From Burhinus oedicnemus (Eukaryota > Chordata > Aves > Charadriiformes > Burhinidae), in the NCBI GenBank assembly GCA_008921705.1, contig VFFE01007072.1:512057-576056 (forward strand): a stretch of DNA of 64,000 nucleotides. The letters are read 5' to 3'. Below, in pieces: positions 23,481 to 37,612 of the stretch. The position numbers and the translations under genes were made by a program. The notes below the pieces were generated by a model. That model was not told the DNA's origin and did not search any database. It was given only the letters and a program-made list of their open reading frames with translations. Every line of letters starts with the position of its first letter. Within the stretch, counting starts at the first letter, position 1.

Positions 23481-26400
23481 GAAAAGCAAGAGCTTAAAAT
23501 CCAAATGGGGCCAGTTTTTCTTCTTTCATTTCCTGTTTTCTTCCGTTTGAATTTTATCTCTGCCTCAGACTCTTCCCATATTTTTCATGATTTCATAACC
23601 ATATTTTCCCATTAAAAACAAGTTTCTTGTTCCTGGAAGAACATCCTCAAAATCACAAGACAGCAACTTACTGCCAATCAGTGCTGGAAAAATAATTATC
23701 CTGACTGCGCAAGGCACTGTCACACGGAGTCAAGGTGAAACTCCTTCCTATGAAGAGGTCCAACACAAGATTTAGGGAATTCACCTACTTAATAAAATAG
23801 AAAAAATATTTTTGCTACTTTTCCTCCTAATCTTTCAGTTACCGTAGGTGTTGGTTGTATCATGCCTTTGTAAAATACCATGAGGCTTCAACTGCATGTC
23901 CCTAGAAGTTGCCATTCCTGAAACTGAGGAGCCAGAGTCCTTTAAGAGAATTACATGCTGAATATAATGCACAAAGCCTGTGACTTACGTGCAAACCTTC
24001 ATGGACCAAACAGAAGATACCGCTGCTAATAATCTGTAAATAAAGGGAAAGTGGCTTTTTCGATTTCCCAATTAAGCAAGATAATACTTTCATCAATTAT
24101 ATTTTTATGTGACATATTCCCAATATGGATATAATAAATGGTATTATGCCTTTTGGTTAACAGCAAAGAAAATCCATTTAATTGTCCCTGCCCTTGCAGA
24201 AAGTAACACCCATCATCTGTAAACCATTCTCTAACTCGTACACACAACTGGTATATTTCTGGAAGCCCAGCTCAGCTTTACATACTATTACTCACTAATC
24301 AGTAACTTCTAAATCCCAATCTGACACCACTCCTCTGCTCAGAGAATATTCTTCCCACCAAAGCAAAGGCAGGATTATCCCAGCCCCATGGAAGTCCCTG
24401 GGGAAGGCGGTCCATTTGCTGTGCCTGGGTCGTCGGCCCTGGGATTGCCGACCAACCTGCACAAGGCTCCCATGAACGGGAATGGCGGCATCTCGGCCGG
24501 TATCCCACTGGGAAAGCTCCAGTGCGGGGCACAGAGGCAGGAGGGAGGGGGGTTGGTGAGGTTCACCGCCTGAAGACAGTTGATGGTGGTTTGGTAAAAC
24601 AGGGCAGAAAACCCAAAATGCTGCTGCTGAAGGGCTGCAGTTGGATCCAGGCATCTCATGCACAGTAACTGAATAAATGCAGGTGATGAATGGAAAGGCA
24701 AGTAAAAAATCCTGCCCCAACTCAATCAAAAACCTGAGCTGCAGAGGAGAAAAACAAAAGTGAGGAAGATTCTACCCTGCCAGCTCCTTTCAAGGGTGGA
24801 AGAGGAGAAAGGCCTGTCCACTTGTGGCTACAATCTCAGTCCAGGACTTCTCGTTATCCTCCACTCCATTTCAGGTCATTACAGCAGAAACACGTTCTTC
24901 ACCTTATTCTTCCCAGAGCCGTTTGTCTCCCAGCCACCCATTCTGCTCTGTGTAAGCAACATGGTTTATGGACTCAGCACTTAGCAGCTATTTGTACAGC
25001 TCCCTATATGTCGTGCAACACTTTTTCCCTAAATTTCATCCTGCATATCCCTATTTCATTTAGGTCGGTGCTTTGCATCAAAGCACGCAGCAGCAGGCAG
25101 CTGCAACCTCATCCATCTCCCTCACCTGGGCTCTGAGCACCCTAGCTGAACATGCTCATGGGTTTGATGATTACACCTTTATTTTAGTGCAGGATGAAGC
25201 AACTGAATATCTGAGTTAGACCCCAAATCCTTGAGAAAAATCTCTTAAATTTTTCAGAAGCCAGGTGTATATGTACCCTGGCCAGGAGAGCTGCTGAGCT
25301 TTTGGATGCTCCACCCAATGTCAGGCCAACAGCGGCAAGGCATCTTGGTCCACATCCCACCACAGGCTGAGTATCCCAAGGGAGCAGGCGGCCACCAGCA
25401 GCCAGCTCGTAAGCCCTATAAAACCTCTGCTGAAAGGGTATGGATGCTGCTGAGGATCCCCCAGCCTGCTTTCAGACCTCACGGTTGTCATCTCATCAGC
25501 TACAAACCCACGAGACACCATGAGACAAAATCTTGGTAGTTTCTCCATTCTTCTCCAACAGTGATGTCTGAAGACCAAATGTGATGGGAGCTGGGACTGC
25601 GCTGGAGGCTGCGCTGTTTGACCGCAGACACCTCCTCAAGAACACCACCTCTGCCTGATGCTTAAAGCCCAGGGGGTGACTATTTTCCTCTGTATAGAAT
25701 ATAATGTGCCAGGCTTACAGAAAATAAGCTAAAGAAAATAAGCTAACATGTACCTGTTTCAAGGTTTTAATTTCAATCAGGTGGGTGGTGACAGAACAGC
25801 TCAGAAGCAGAGCCAAGACACAGAGTCACCAGCAACTTCTATTCCTCAAAGCTTTGTAAAGTGGTAAAAAAAGAAGAAGAAAAAAATCTATTATTTCCAA
25901 GGCAGGTTGCTTCCCCTAATTAGTGAGTCAGCTCTGCTAATAAAGATTACAACAGGGCATGAAAGCAGTGCTGAAGATGGGAGTATTTATGCAGGTCAGT
26001 GGGGGTTTTCCTAAACATTTTGATTACAACTTTAACTGCACTAAAACACATGCAAAAAACCTATCATTAAATTTAAACAGCCTGATGATATGCGGTACCA
26101 GACTATGAGAACTGCAAATAAATTGCTGTAATCTGCCATACTGTCACTTACTCCTGCTCCTCAGCAGCCATAATTGACTAATAGGATAATAAGGTGGCAG
26201 CTACGAATCTGAAGGCTCAACTCCATTGTTTTAAACGCCCTTGAGGAGAAAATACTCCAAGTCAAGAAGACAAAGTGGCCTGATCACAATCATCTCCTTT
26301 GATTCAACATATTTAAATGCTCATCTGGACTCCAGAATTACTCGGTGTAAAATGTGATGCCAATTGTTTGTCCTGCAGGATGACAAACGTCCAAGCAATG

Positions 26401-28260
26401 CCCTTGTTCCAAAGACCCCTCAGCATTCCCCCTACCATTCGCTGCGCAACCCTGCGAAGCCACAGCAAGAAGCACCCTCTTGGGCTGAAGAGACCCCGAG
26501 CTGGTGCAGCTCAGCTCTGCCACAACCTGGGCAAATGCCCTTTTACCCCCTGGAGGCCACTGTCATCTGATTTTGGGACCAGAGCACCAGCAGCTATCCT
26601 GTCCCATACAAGGGCTAACAGGCAGCAACCTCATACCAATTTCAGCAAGCGGATCATCGCCATGTGAAAACAGTCCTGGTGAGCTAGGACATGGCATATC
26701 GATGACTGGGGAAGATTAGGAGGATCCACTCTTCAGAGCTGTTTACAGAGGAATATTTGAGAGGCTAAGAGTGAACAAGGCATTTTCCAAGCAGAGCAGA
26801 CGCCAACCTGGATTAGAGAAATTGCCTTTTTGTTATCACAGCACTCCAACCCATCCCGTAGCCGTCCTACGGCTGGAATCAAAGCTCACACGCGGACCTC
26901 CTGCTACGTGTGTGTACATACGCAGCAGAGCCGGACCATGGGAAACATCCTGACCAGCACTCAAATCCTTAGAGACAAAACCCTGGGGTAAGATAAGCCG
27001 ATGTGATATGGACACATGGGTACCAGAGCAACCCCTCACACCAGCAAAGTCTTTCAGAGAGCTGAACTGCTCCCTGGTGTAAATGGAAAGCCAGAGATGA
27101 GAAATGAATAAGCAAACTGACCTCCAGGGTGGATCAGCATCTGTACTTCTGCAGTCAAACGTGCTCCTCAACACAGCTTGGTGCAGGAGGGAAGGCTGGA
27201 ATCAGTGCCAGCCCTCCATCTCCCACGGCTCCCTCCTCGCTGCTCCAGCCTGCATCCCAGACAAGCACTTTATTGCTTTTTCCCCTGCCCTTTGCCTTTC
27301 TCAGACATCAACAACTCATTCCTCCTCTTCCTTAGCAGGAATAAAAAGGAGCAGCGGGGCTGCTCTGCCGCGCTTCCCACAGCAGGGCTCCCCGGCCGGC
27401 AGCCAGCACAGCGCTGTGGGGTGGCCATGCCACCACTTCATTTCACCCCGAACCCATGTTGCTTTGACCGTCCTTAGCCCGGGTAGGAAAATCACAATGG
27501 AAAACTCTCCAGCCATTTCACAATGATTTGTTTTTAAAATCTGAGGCACTGCTGCCAGTTTTGGGAATCGGTCTCACAGACCCCCAGTGTCCCCCACGCC
27601 TTGCCCTCAGCAGCCACAGGGCTCCTGCTGTGATCGAGAGTGTCACTTCTCGATAGAGAGCATCCAGCTTGCTCCAGCTCCTTCAGGCAGAGCATGTTTT
27701 CCAGTACTGTTGGAGGAGAGCCCTGCTCCATCAGGGCATCCCCAGCCCATCAAAGAGAGAAAGATGCAGGGTCTGCACAGGGATGGACTTTCAGAAAAAC
27801 AAAAAAGGCATGGCAAGCTTCACAGCAGCAACACGGGTCCATGATCAACAGGGAGAGAGACAAACACAGATGACAGAAAAAACCAGCCAGAAAAAGGATT
27901 CCAGAATCAGAGACGGGATTGCTCTGGAAGCACCCAGGGCTAAAAATCAGGATTAGGAACTACTAAAGGGGCTTTTTTTCTTTTTCTTTTAAGGACTTAA
28001 GTTCCCTTGCTTTAAGAATAAGGATTAACTCTTAATTTGAGCCAGCGCCTTTAACCCTACCTAACAACAGAGCTGGAAAGGACTGCTGTTTATCCATGAT
28101 TCAGTCTGTTTACAGCATGGCATGTTAAAGCAATTAAGGGTCCTTAAAAATAAAATACTCCTGAACAGTACGCCATTAGGTCCATTTGAGCATGCAGTGT
28201 CAGCAAGCAAAACACTATCTTTGACTCAGTGCTCTAAGAAAGTTTGAGCCTGGGTAATAA
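23481..28260. other. Long unique non-coding stretch with a short tandem duplication
   Basis: No gene is supported. A 14-bp unit starting GAAAATAAGCTAA is duplicated in tandem at 25720-25733 and 25734-25747. ORFs around 26.3-27.9 kb are numerous and overlap in several frames in GC-rich sequence. None resembles a known protein. Confidence 0.45.
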
Positions 28261-28273
28261 CTTTTCTTTAATA

Positions 28274-28308
28274 ATGCAAATTACAGAAAATAATGAGAAC
28301 ATTTGCAT
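28274..28308. promoter_or_regulatory. Inverted pair of POU octamer motifs
   Basis: ATGCAAAT (28274-28281) and its reverse complement ATTTGCAT (28301-28308) lie 19 bases apart, in AT-rich sequence. This is the octamer bound by POU-domain factors such as Oct and Brn proteins. Two perfect sites in opposite orientation so close together suggest a regulatory element, but octamers also occur by chance. Confidence 0.35.
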
Positions 28309-31300
28309 GCTTCCTTGACAAAGAGGGGCATTTCAAAGTCTCGGGGAGCAGCCTAGGCAATAAGAAATGTTCTTGTTCTCATGTGTCAAACTGCTTTGCT
28401 TTTCCTCTTTCCTGCTGACCGAAGGGTTTCACGCTGGAAATGCTAATCACGCTTGCATTTGCTATAGCTCACCCTCTTGTTCTTATTGTCTATAGAAACC
28501 TGCAATTCAACCAAATCACCGTCAACCGCGGTATTCACTACAGCACATCTATATGCCCACACATGCTTTACCCAGGAACTCCTCCGCACATCCACATGCA
28601 TGAATCATCGCAGAATTCAAGGCGACGGCAAAGGCTGAAACCTCCTAAGTCTTAAGCCAAAGAAGATGAATCCTCTCGTTTTTCTCTCTGCTGCCAAGTT
28701 CTTAGCTTTATGCTCCCATCCAATCATCAGATTAAAAAGCTTGGTTTTCACAAACTTTGAAATTGAGTTTATTTGAGAGTCAGAAGATTAGAAGCCAAGG
28801 GTGCCTTCTGCTGAGGCACAGGCACTGCCTGGACAAGCTAAACAGTCATTAAGAAAACTTGAAAACAAAGAAGCAAAGTATCTTCCAAGGCCTCAACAGG
28901 AATGTAAAACAACTGGAATAACAAAACATAAGTAAGAGATTTAGGGGCTTTAAACCAGTCCAAGAATATTGCTCCAGGCTAGCACAAGCCATTTGAGAGC
29001 AAGCCCTTTCAACTGTCATATATGGGAAAATCAAGGTGCAAGATGCAAAATTGTACTATACAATGAAATCTGGCATAAGGTTTCCTAGTACCGTAACACA
29101 TCACCACCACGCCCATGGAGACGAAGGTCTCACTCGGAACACATTGAAATTTGCTCAAGAGATTTCTAATAGGCTAACTTTGACAGGCACCGAACCCGGG
29201 AGAGCAACTCATGTGCCCAAATGCAGATGTCTGCTAGCTTTTCAGGTATCCCAGGGTCTTCTGCCCAGCCTCCCAGCTGCAGCTCCAAAAGGGTGCAGAT
29301 GTCCGTCATGTCCCAAACTACATCTCCCAGGACTGGGCAGATGCCTTGGATGCATCTCAGCTGCTTTGGATGCGTGGATCACTCTCCTGGGGTCCACGCG
29401 GTGCTGATGAGGAGGCAAGACTGCACGGGAGCCTTCAAATCCAGCTGCTGCTGTGCTTTGGCTGTCCAGAGGGTAAATAGCTCAGCCCTGATTGACACAT
29501 GATACCCTCATTAAAACAGCACAGGGCTCTGAGAAATCTTCCCTTTCAATTATATTTGTGGAAACCAGAATGATGTTGGGATGCTGAATGCCTGGAGAAA
29601 ATAAAAATTTGGGATCGTTTTCAAGCCACAATACTCCACCACTGTCTCAGGGCTTACAAGCCAGGTAGTTCATTCACACTTACACTACCTACACACAAAA
29701 ACATCTCTAAAAAATTACTTTTTGTTTTTAAACAATCTCGCTGTATTTTTCCCTATGACTCTTCTGATAAGGTAGGAAGTGAAACTTCTTGGAAATGCTG
29801 TTGAAAAACCTAAAATTTCATTTGTAAACTGAAAAGAAGCAACAGGGAGTAAAAAATAAAGACTCCAGTTTTTCCATTTCACCGGTGCTATACATTAACA
29901 ATAGAAAGCTCTGCATTACCTGCTAACACTGGCTATATTGCAGGGCAGAAAAAATGAATGAATAGCACTTTCTAGACCTAAGATAATGACAGCGATCGGC
30001 TCAGAAGACAGTGTGGGAAATGACTTCTAGGGAAAGAGTCCTGATTCGCTTTGTTACACAGGGAAAAAAATCACCAAAAACTTAAAACTCTATTACATTT
30101 TCCCTAATCTACACAAAACTTTATGATGGATAATAGGGTCTTCAAAATGATCCTAAACCATCTTTTGAATGAAAGGTCACTTGCCTGTATATAGAGCTAT
30201 CTGAATGCATTTATGCTGATGTAATATGCACTCTCCCACTACAGAGGAAAGGTTGCATTCAGGGAAAGCACTTATCAAGATTAAATTTACATTTTCTGAG
30301 ATTGTCAAAAAGTGCTTTTCATGAAGAACAACTGTAGAAGCCGCACTCACATTTAGAAACACTGCAAAAAGCACTTTCTGAAATAGGCTTTACTACTCCT
30401 GAACCTGACGGAGCTAGGAAATCCACAGAGGGGCTGATTTACTGTTTTTAAAGAAATGTGTTGATGGCTTTGAGATTAAAAACAATATAAAAATTAATTC
30501 AGAATATAACTTAAATGAGAGAGAGGTTCATAGACTGTACTGCACGCTTAGGTACATCTCTGATTCAGGACCTTTATATACACATATATATCAGCATGCA
30601 CAAAACACCTTTACTGTATTTATATAGGTCTCAACCCAGTAAAAATATGTTTCATATAAGTGAGCCTGCACTTTTATATTAGAAATATGTGCACGTTATA
30701 CACTGGGGACACACATGCAAGAAATTCCTGAGATTGCAGGAAAAAGGGTTCCCAAGTTATACGAACCACAGTTTTCTCTTAACACAAAAGACCAAAAAAT
30801 AAACCAATTCCAGTAAGGCTCAGCAGCCATCTCTGCTGTTTCAGGAATCTGCACATTGAACTAGAACTAAACCCTGTGAAGCCTGATAAACCAACAGCCC
30901 TAAACGATTCACTGCATTAACAGCTCTGCTCCTCTCTCCTTCAGTGCACACATCTGAGATGAGGGTTACGTTCTCATTTCGGATGGAGGGGAAATGTATA
31001 CCTATAGCAGCACTCAACAACAACAAAAAATACGCTCTCAAGTTTAGCGAGTGAAGTTGGATTTTGCAGACGACATTAGCAACTCATTTGCCAAATGGGT
31101 TGTTGCAACTCAAAATTCCTGACCACATGAATAGAGTTATTGCACAAATTAATCCTTCCTGGTCTGTGCTCTGAAACATCAACAATTTGTCTGAGTTGCA
31201 GTCTGCGTTGAACCTTTTCCGGTGTCCTATGAGAAATGAGTCTGGTATGTTTAGTCCAGTTGCCAGAGAGCTAATATTTCTGCACCACAAAAATTATAAC

Positions 31301-33375
31301 TTCGGTTATTGTTCCCCTTGCTGGCAATTCTCAGCACAGACCTCAAAGACTTAATATGCCTCAAAACAGAAATGACTAAATGCTGGAAGCAGCCTATTTT
31401 CAATTGCAGGGAGCATTGCTGTCACCATCGATAGACCCAAGATTTCGCTTCATCCAGCAGGAGGAACCCCACACGAGTCGAAAGAAAGACTGAAGGAATT
31501 CACTGTATTACTGCTATCTGTTCTGGGACTACATCTTCTTCCTAAAAATGTCAATAATTATCTATTATTGAAAAGAAGAAGTGAAAAGATGTGATTTAAA
31601 AGCATTCTCGTTTTGATTAATTTTTGCCACTTGTAGGCAGTTACTCATTAAACATTTAGACTTGAAATAGGTAATTTGGGGAGATTACTATCACATTTGC
31701 AGAGGGCCAGCAAGCAAAGAGCTTCTTCATTTTAAATTGCAACATTTTTTGGCTAGAAATTATTTTAAAAAGTGTAAAAAATAGGTGTGCTAGATCACTA
31801 GCATCTTAGTTCACGGAGATGGTTTTATTCTTTTCCTATGATTTCTGAATGCATTGAAGATAGTCTCCTGTGTCACTTTAAGAACCGTATCACTTCAGTG
31901 CCAAAACCAACAGTAATAAACAAAAAGACCAAGATAGTGTATTTGTTTCTATGCATAGGCAGGTATATATATATCTCAAGCAAGAATACAGCACAGTATT
32001 CTCATCAGAAAGCTCCCGTTAGCTCTAAAAAAATTATTCCCCAAACACTCTTTATTGGCCAAATTTGGTTTACCTTTATGAATATTCCACGAAGGTTTGG
32101 GGTTTTTTTCCTTTCCTCTCAAGGCAGAAAAGAATCAAAGTAATTAAAGAACAAGAGTAGCCTCCTCCTGACTTGCAATAAAAGCTCCCACAAACTTTCC
32201 TCCTTGTGAACAGCATGCTGCTCTTTCCAGCCCACATGAAACTCTACCGTCATCTTCAGCACGAAACCAACACTGACCTGCAGAAATAGCTGGTGGACTG
32301 TAACTCTTGAAAGCAATGGAAAAGGAAAGGAGAGCATAACTAAGGGAGAAGATGAAACCTACTGTGCCTGGTGACAGTGGTGCAGGGCTGGAAGCATGAT
32401 GTGCTAGAGTACGACTGCTGGAGCTGCTTCCACAGCCCCGAGACCGTATCACCGCAACATCACCTTTTAGACAGGTTGCCTATGAACTTGCAACAACTAT
32501 CTCCTGAGCACTTCTACCGCTCAGCCACTAACACGGGTAGAAGGTATTTAAGATTGACCATGTTGTTGTACCACTATCAGCTATTTAATATATTGTCTTG
32601 CTGAAATCTGGCAGGGGTATTCTGGACGGTAACATCTGCTTCTTTCCATGGTGGTCTGACAGCTCAAGATGATATCTCAAGATGATAAATTTGACCTCCC
32701 CTCTCCCCTTTCTTCTCCTTCCTTGAAGAGCAAGCATGCCATGGAAAGCAAGGCTGACCAGCTCAGGATTATTCTGCTATTCATCAAATAAAACCTTTAT
32801 CAGCAGCCAAAGTGAAAGGAAATTCAGGAAGGACAGAAGTGGTATTTTCATAAAAGTTGCTCATCTGGTGAGCACATACAAAAACAAATGAGCAAAAAAG
32901 CAGCACTTGTGGGGCAGTGCTGTATATTTCTTCCAGGCTTACGAATACGCACTGTGGAAACAATTCAAAATGATACCAAGATGATGTTTGGTGCCAAACA
33001 CTGACTACCGCAGCCCCGCTCATCACTCCAAAACTGCTTGCACACATGACCCTCTTGGAGTATAGTCTACCCTGTATTAATTATATCTCTGCATAAAAAC
33101 ACAAAATTAAGGTTCCCAGCATCCTGTACGAGCAAGCCTGAAAACATAGTTAGTCATTCCAGGAAGAATTATCTCCATTAACTTTCATAACTATGGAACA
33201 GGAGAAATGTAAAGATTGAGCCCAACCAATTTAACTGCTCCACAGTCTGCAACGCTGCATGGAGCTGAGAAGTCAGACCCTAAACCTCTGCCATCATTTC
33301 AAAACAAAAATTCCTTCCCTGTTATGGAAATAATGGTTGATTTATAGCTGCAGAGAATAAAGTTGGCAGGTTTAG
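28309..33375. other. Long unique AT-rich non-coding stretch
   Basis: No gene or named repeat is recognised. Around 30560-30700 and 31960-31975 there are short TATATA-rich tracts. The ORFs are 60-120 codons long and look like chance. Confidence 0.45.
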
Positions 33376-33465
33376 TATCTCCTCCAAGGTCGCAAAGAGT
33401 CAGCGGCTGGTCAGGAACTGGCTGGTGGAACCCAAACCTCTCCCTGCTCTGAGTCAACGACGGGT
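33376..33465 (+). mobile_element. MIR-like SINE relic, 3' end
   Basis: CTCCTCCAAGGTCGCAAAGA, then GTCAGCGGCTGGTCAGGAAC and GGAACCCAAACCTCTCCCTG, follow the MIR 3' order (CCCAAGGTCACACAGC, then AGTGGCAGAGCTGGGA and GAACCCAGGTCTCCTGAC), and CTGCTCTGAGTCAA matches the terminal CTCTGAGTC-type word. It is diverged and lacks the 5' half. Confidence 0.55.
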
Positions 33466-36204
33466 TCACCTACTGTGGTGAGCACACGCAGGGCTAGAAA
33501 GGTTGGTCTTCCAAAGCCAGCTAGTCATACCATTTTCTCCCCTGAGAAAAATCAAAATTACATATTTTGGACAATTTCTGATGAGGGCAAACTCCTCCCT
33601 GCAAGCTCCCTGTGATGCCAGCAAAAGGGGAAAAAAACCTCCGCCCCAAAACCAGTATTGAATATTAAGGTTGGTATACTTAATCCTGGGGTGATTTAAA
33701 GCATATATGTGTGGACGTATGATGCTTTCCAAAAAAACTTCAGAAAAGCTCTTGGCAACGGGTGCTTCCCTTGTCTCTTATTTGTGCCAGTCCAAAGGAA
33801 CGAGACAGACAATAATAGCTGCCTGCCTGCAAACAAGTGCTGCTGGGAGTGCTGGAAACAGCCAGTGACCAGAGGTTAATTTTTTATTAATTAGAGCACA
33901 AAGCATCCTGGCTTGTCCCTCATTAGGGCATCTCCAGGCAGTTTGGCTTGGCTGAGCGCAGAGCCGAGGGACCCTGCGACAAGGCTGTTGTGGAGAAAGC
34001 TGATCACTCCCGCTCCAGGAAAGCTTCTTCAACCAGGACATGGCAAGTTTGATCACCAGCCGTTTCCCAGGCTGGATAAAGGCAATCCCAGCACATTTCT
34101 GGCTTTGGTTGTCTGACAAGGCTCCTGAAATCTGAGCCTGCAGCAACAAAACCCATCCATTTTAGCCAGGCTGTTTTTTTTAAATAGCTGGAGAGGGAGA
34201 GAATGCCAGGGAAGGCAGGCAGGGAAAATCATCAGGAAAGCAAGCAAGGGGAGAATAAAAGAGAGTGACGGTGGATATTACAGATTTGTATATTTAAATG
34301 TCTACTATGTCTGATACACCGGAGCATAGGGTCTCACTCTGGAGACTAAAAATAGCTTAGACTGTGGAAATGAACCTCGTGGGGCAAGCATGTCTTGAAA
34401 TAGATAGCACGAGGAGTCACCAAATCTTTTTTTTTCTTTTTTCCCTTATTGCAAAACAGACTCCCAGCATTGAAAAGTTAACCCTTCTAGATCATCCCGA
34501 AATCCTGGGAAGCCAGCTGAACATCTCCAGATGTGATTGAGAAGAGAAAGAACATACAGTGCCTGCAAAAACATCACTTATGAGCTACACATTCTTTCCC
34601 TATGGTACACTGCAGATAAGGAAGGCTGCTTCGCCCAGGACAAGCTGTGGGGAGGTGTCTGTCCGTCCTCACGTGCACGCTCACACGCTGGAGTTTCCTC
34701 TTTTTTCATTTCTTCTTCTCATTTTTCATTTCTTGTTCTCCTGGGAAGACAGCTCAGACAGCGTCTGGCCTTACCCAGAGATAAACCTCCTTGTTCTTGT
34801 CAAAAGCGGTGCCGGATGAATGGCAGTGCAGGCAGCGCAGTATTTTAACTATTCCTCTTAAAAACGGATTAAAGAATGGCAGCATAGCATTAGCACTGGC
34901 ACAGGTTTCGCACAATTCACCGACAATATCCACTTCTTTCCAAATCACCTTGTATTTCAGTTATGTGTCAGCCGAAACATTCTTACTTGCAATTCCTAAC
35001 AGCAGAGTATCAAATGATACTTGCAACATGGTAACACATCACATCAAATTAAGGAAAGTTTAAAAATTAAAATTAATCACCAATTTTAAATTGACTCCTT
35101 GGTAAGCTCAATGTTGCTGCCTACTGCCATTTCTGCCAGGCACACGCGGCTTTGTTCCTCAGCCGTCCTTTTAAATACTGTGGTTTTGATTCAGCTGCAT
35201 TGCATCTGCCTGAAGATCAAAACATGCTTTTCAAAAAATTACAAAACCCTGAGTTAAGTAAATAAATGCATAAGCTGAGGTTGGAAGTATCTAGGAAATA
35301 TACCCCAGAGTGAAGTTAACAAGCAGCAGAATTAGAAATAAAGCTGATCTCTAGATTCAGATTTCTTTTAAATTGGAAGTATTTTCAAAGTTGTGAAGAA
35401 GCTGAGCCATTGGGATGCAAAACCAAGTATCTATTTCTTTAAATGACTTTAAAAGGTAACTTTATACATCAGAGCCCATGACTGTTCAAGTATTTTCAGA
35501 AAATTTGCTGAAAACTCATTAGTATGCCTTTTATATGCTATACTGTAGCCCAATACGGAGGCAATAGCCATAGGTACCACATTTGCATTTTTATACAGAC
35601 ATTTACATGAATAAATGGAGTGTTTTGTATGTCTGGATTCCCATTTAGACACAAATCCTTGTTTCCGAGAGCACATTTTCAGGAGCATGCTGAAAACAGA
35701 GCCCTTAAACAATGTTTTGCTGCAGCAGCCTTCCCCCAATGTGGCAGTGAGCTTGCAATTTTAAACTCATTTTTCCTCTGTATCTCCAGAGCTGTGCAAG
35801 ACCCTTTGAGTATTTTAAACCCCTACGAGCATGCCTGTCTACCCGTGGCAACACTACAGCTTACAGCAAATTCATTCCCTTGCAAATGATCCTCTTGGCA
35901 CCATGTTTTGGAATTTGCTCCATCATTTCCAGAGAAGGTACAGTGAGACCTACAAGAAGCATCTAGGCATATGCATCCTTTTTAGCTCATTGGTAATCCA
36001 AACAATTTTAAAAAATGGAAATGGGGGAATAAAAAATGGACCATGGGAAAATAAAAAAAATGATTAACCAAAATATTCAGACTCCCTTCCTGCAGTAAGG
36101 CTCACTTCAGCTCCAGCTTCTCCCAGATAGATGGTGATGAGGAATTGCCAGGGACTTCATGCCCTAATCAGTCTCTGGGGAAGCCTGCTCCAACAGCGAC
36201 AGAC
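33466..36204. other. Unique non-coding sequence with small duplications
   Basis: No gene is supported. A purine-rich tract lies at about 34190-34270, and a 20-bp tandem duplication at 34701-34740 is listed separately. The rest is AT-rich. Confidence 0.45.
34701..34740. repeat. Tandem duplication of a 20-bp pyrimidine-rich unit
   Basis: TTTTTTCATTTCTTCTTCTC is followed directly by ATTTTTCATTTCTTGTTCTC, which differs at two positions. The pyrimidine-rich composition suggests slippage in a polypyrimidine tract. Confidence 0.85.
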
Positions 36205-36310
36205 GTGGGCTCTGGTCCTGGGTCTGCTCTGAATTTCCTGTGGGACTGGGCAAGTTATTTAAAACTTGTAGTGCTTCAGCATTTCATTAATTCATCAGTG
36301 GGTCAAATCA
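36205..36310 (-). mobile_element. MIR-like SINE relic, antisense
   Basis: Read on the plus strand, TCCTGGGTCTGCTCTGAATT, then TGGGACTGGGCAAGTTATTT and AAAACTTGTAGTGCTTCAGC, correspond to the reverse complement of MIR (CCAGCTCTGCCACTTACTAG, then TGTGTGACCTTGGGCAAGTT and ACTTAACCTCTCTGTGCCTC). The GGGCAAGTTA core is exact. The copy is old and incomplete. Confidence 0.6.
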
Positions 36311-37612
36311 CAGTTTAACACCAGTTCCAATTTCTAAAAGGAATGTGTTCGGTTCAGAAGTCAGTCGTACACGCTCTTCTCACTATGAGACAAAAGGGAA
36401 AAGAAATCCCCCATGCCATTATTCAAAAAAAAATATATCCAAACCATCCCTTGCTGCAGCACTGCCTTTCACTAAATTCTCTGAAATGCTATGACGAGCT
36501 ATTTTTTTCCATCCCCAAAGAATTCCCCTTAAAAACTCTGCAGCTCAGTTGCAAAGTTTTTATTTCAAGCCTTTGGAAAGCTGGATTTTCTGAAGGACAC
36601 TGCAACCTTAGCTCCCCCTGAGCCTTGCAGTACACATGCACCTGGGAAGCGTGGGCTGGGGGAGCACAGGGCTGGAGCCTGCAAAAGCCAAGCACAGCTT
36701 GGGAAAACCCCCAAACTCCACAACTCCCTTAGTGCACATGTGTTTTTCTCTTCAAGTCAAATCCCCTGCTCGCCGTCTCTGAGGCTAAAGCAAAAAACCC
36801 TATAAAGTGTCTAAGTTATTCCATTTTTTTTAAAGGCTCAGACATTAAACTATTTGGCAAACAACTGTTTTTAGGCATGAGAACAGCAGATGAATCATTA
36901 TTTTTATCAAGTTCTGTATTTAAGGCAAAAACTCCCTATCAGAAAAGAAGACTGTGGAGAGCTTGGCTTTGCAGATACAGCAGCGGAGGGCAATACGACT
37001 TTCTGCCCTGAAAAGACACCACAAAATACTTAGACCCATACCCTGAAGTCCCTCTCTGTAATAGCTCCTTACCTGAAGACGGTGCTCACGGCTTGCTGGA
37101 CCACTCTGAATTTAGGATTGAACACTGTGCTGCCCAGATATCAAGTAAAAACCTGCTGGAGCATCTGCCAGCCCCACCAATCCTTTCTCCTTGCAGCCAC
37201 CACCGCAGAGCAACCACTAAAAGGTCCTTTTCTACTGCTGGAGCTTCAAGGCCTGGGTTTTTCCCCCATGAAATAAGCCAAGGGTGAAGTTTCCAAAATT
37301 GTTCAATATCTAAGGCCTTGTTTTTTTCCCCAAGGAGACTGGTAGGGTGCTTCACCTCCAACCTGGCCTGCCTGCAGCTCATCATTAGTTTTTTTCTTCT
37401 TTTCTTCCTCCTACTGTGCTTCGAGCTGGACAGAGGCTAATTGAAAAAACAGCCCAAATATTGCTTGCAAGGTACAAGTCTATCATCAAAATGTCACACC
37501 TCCTCCATCAGGTATTGCAGAGCATGCCCTCAAGCTCAGTCTCAGATGGCACAATGAAGGACACGCTGCCAATGGTCCTCAACAGGCTCCAACGCTATGG
37601 TGGCAGCCACAG
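36311..37612. other. Unique non-coding sequence
   Basis: No gene or repeat is recognised. A chance ORF of 86 codons (37416-37676) leads into the longest ORF of the window in another frame. Confidence 0.45.

Noticed and set aside
27060..27090. CTGGTGTAAATGG, recalling the palindromic MITE arm
   Set aside because: Only one short word matches and there is no second arm.
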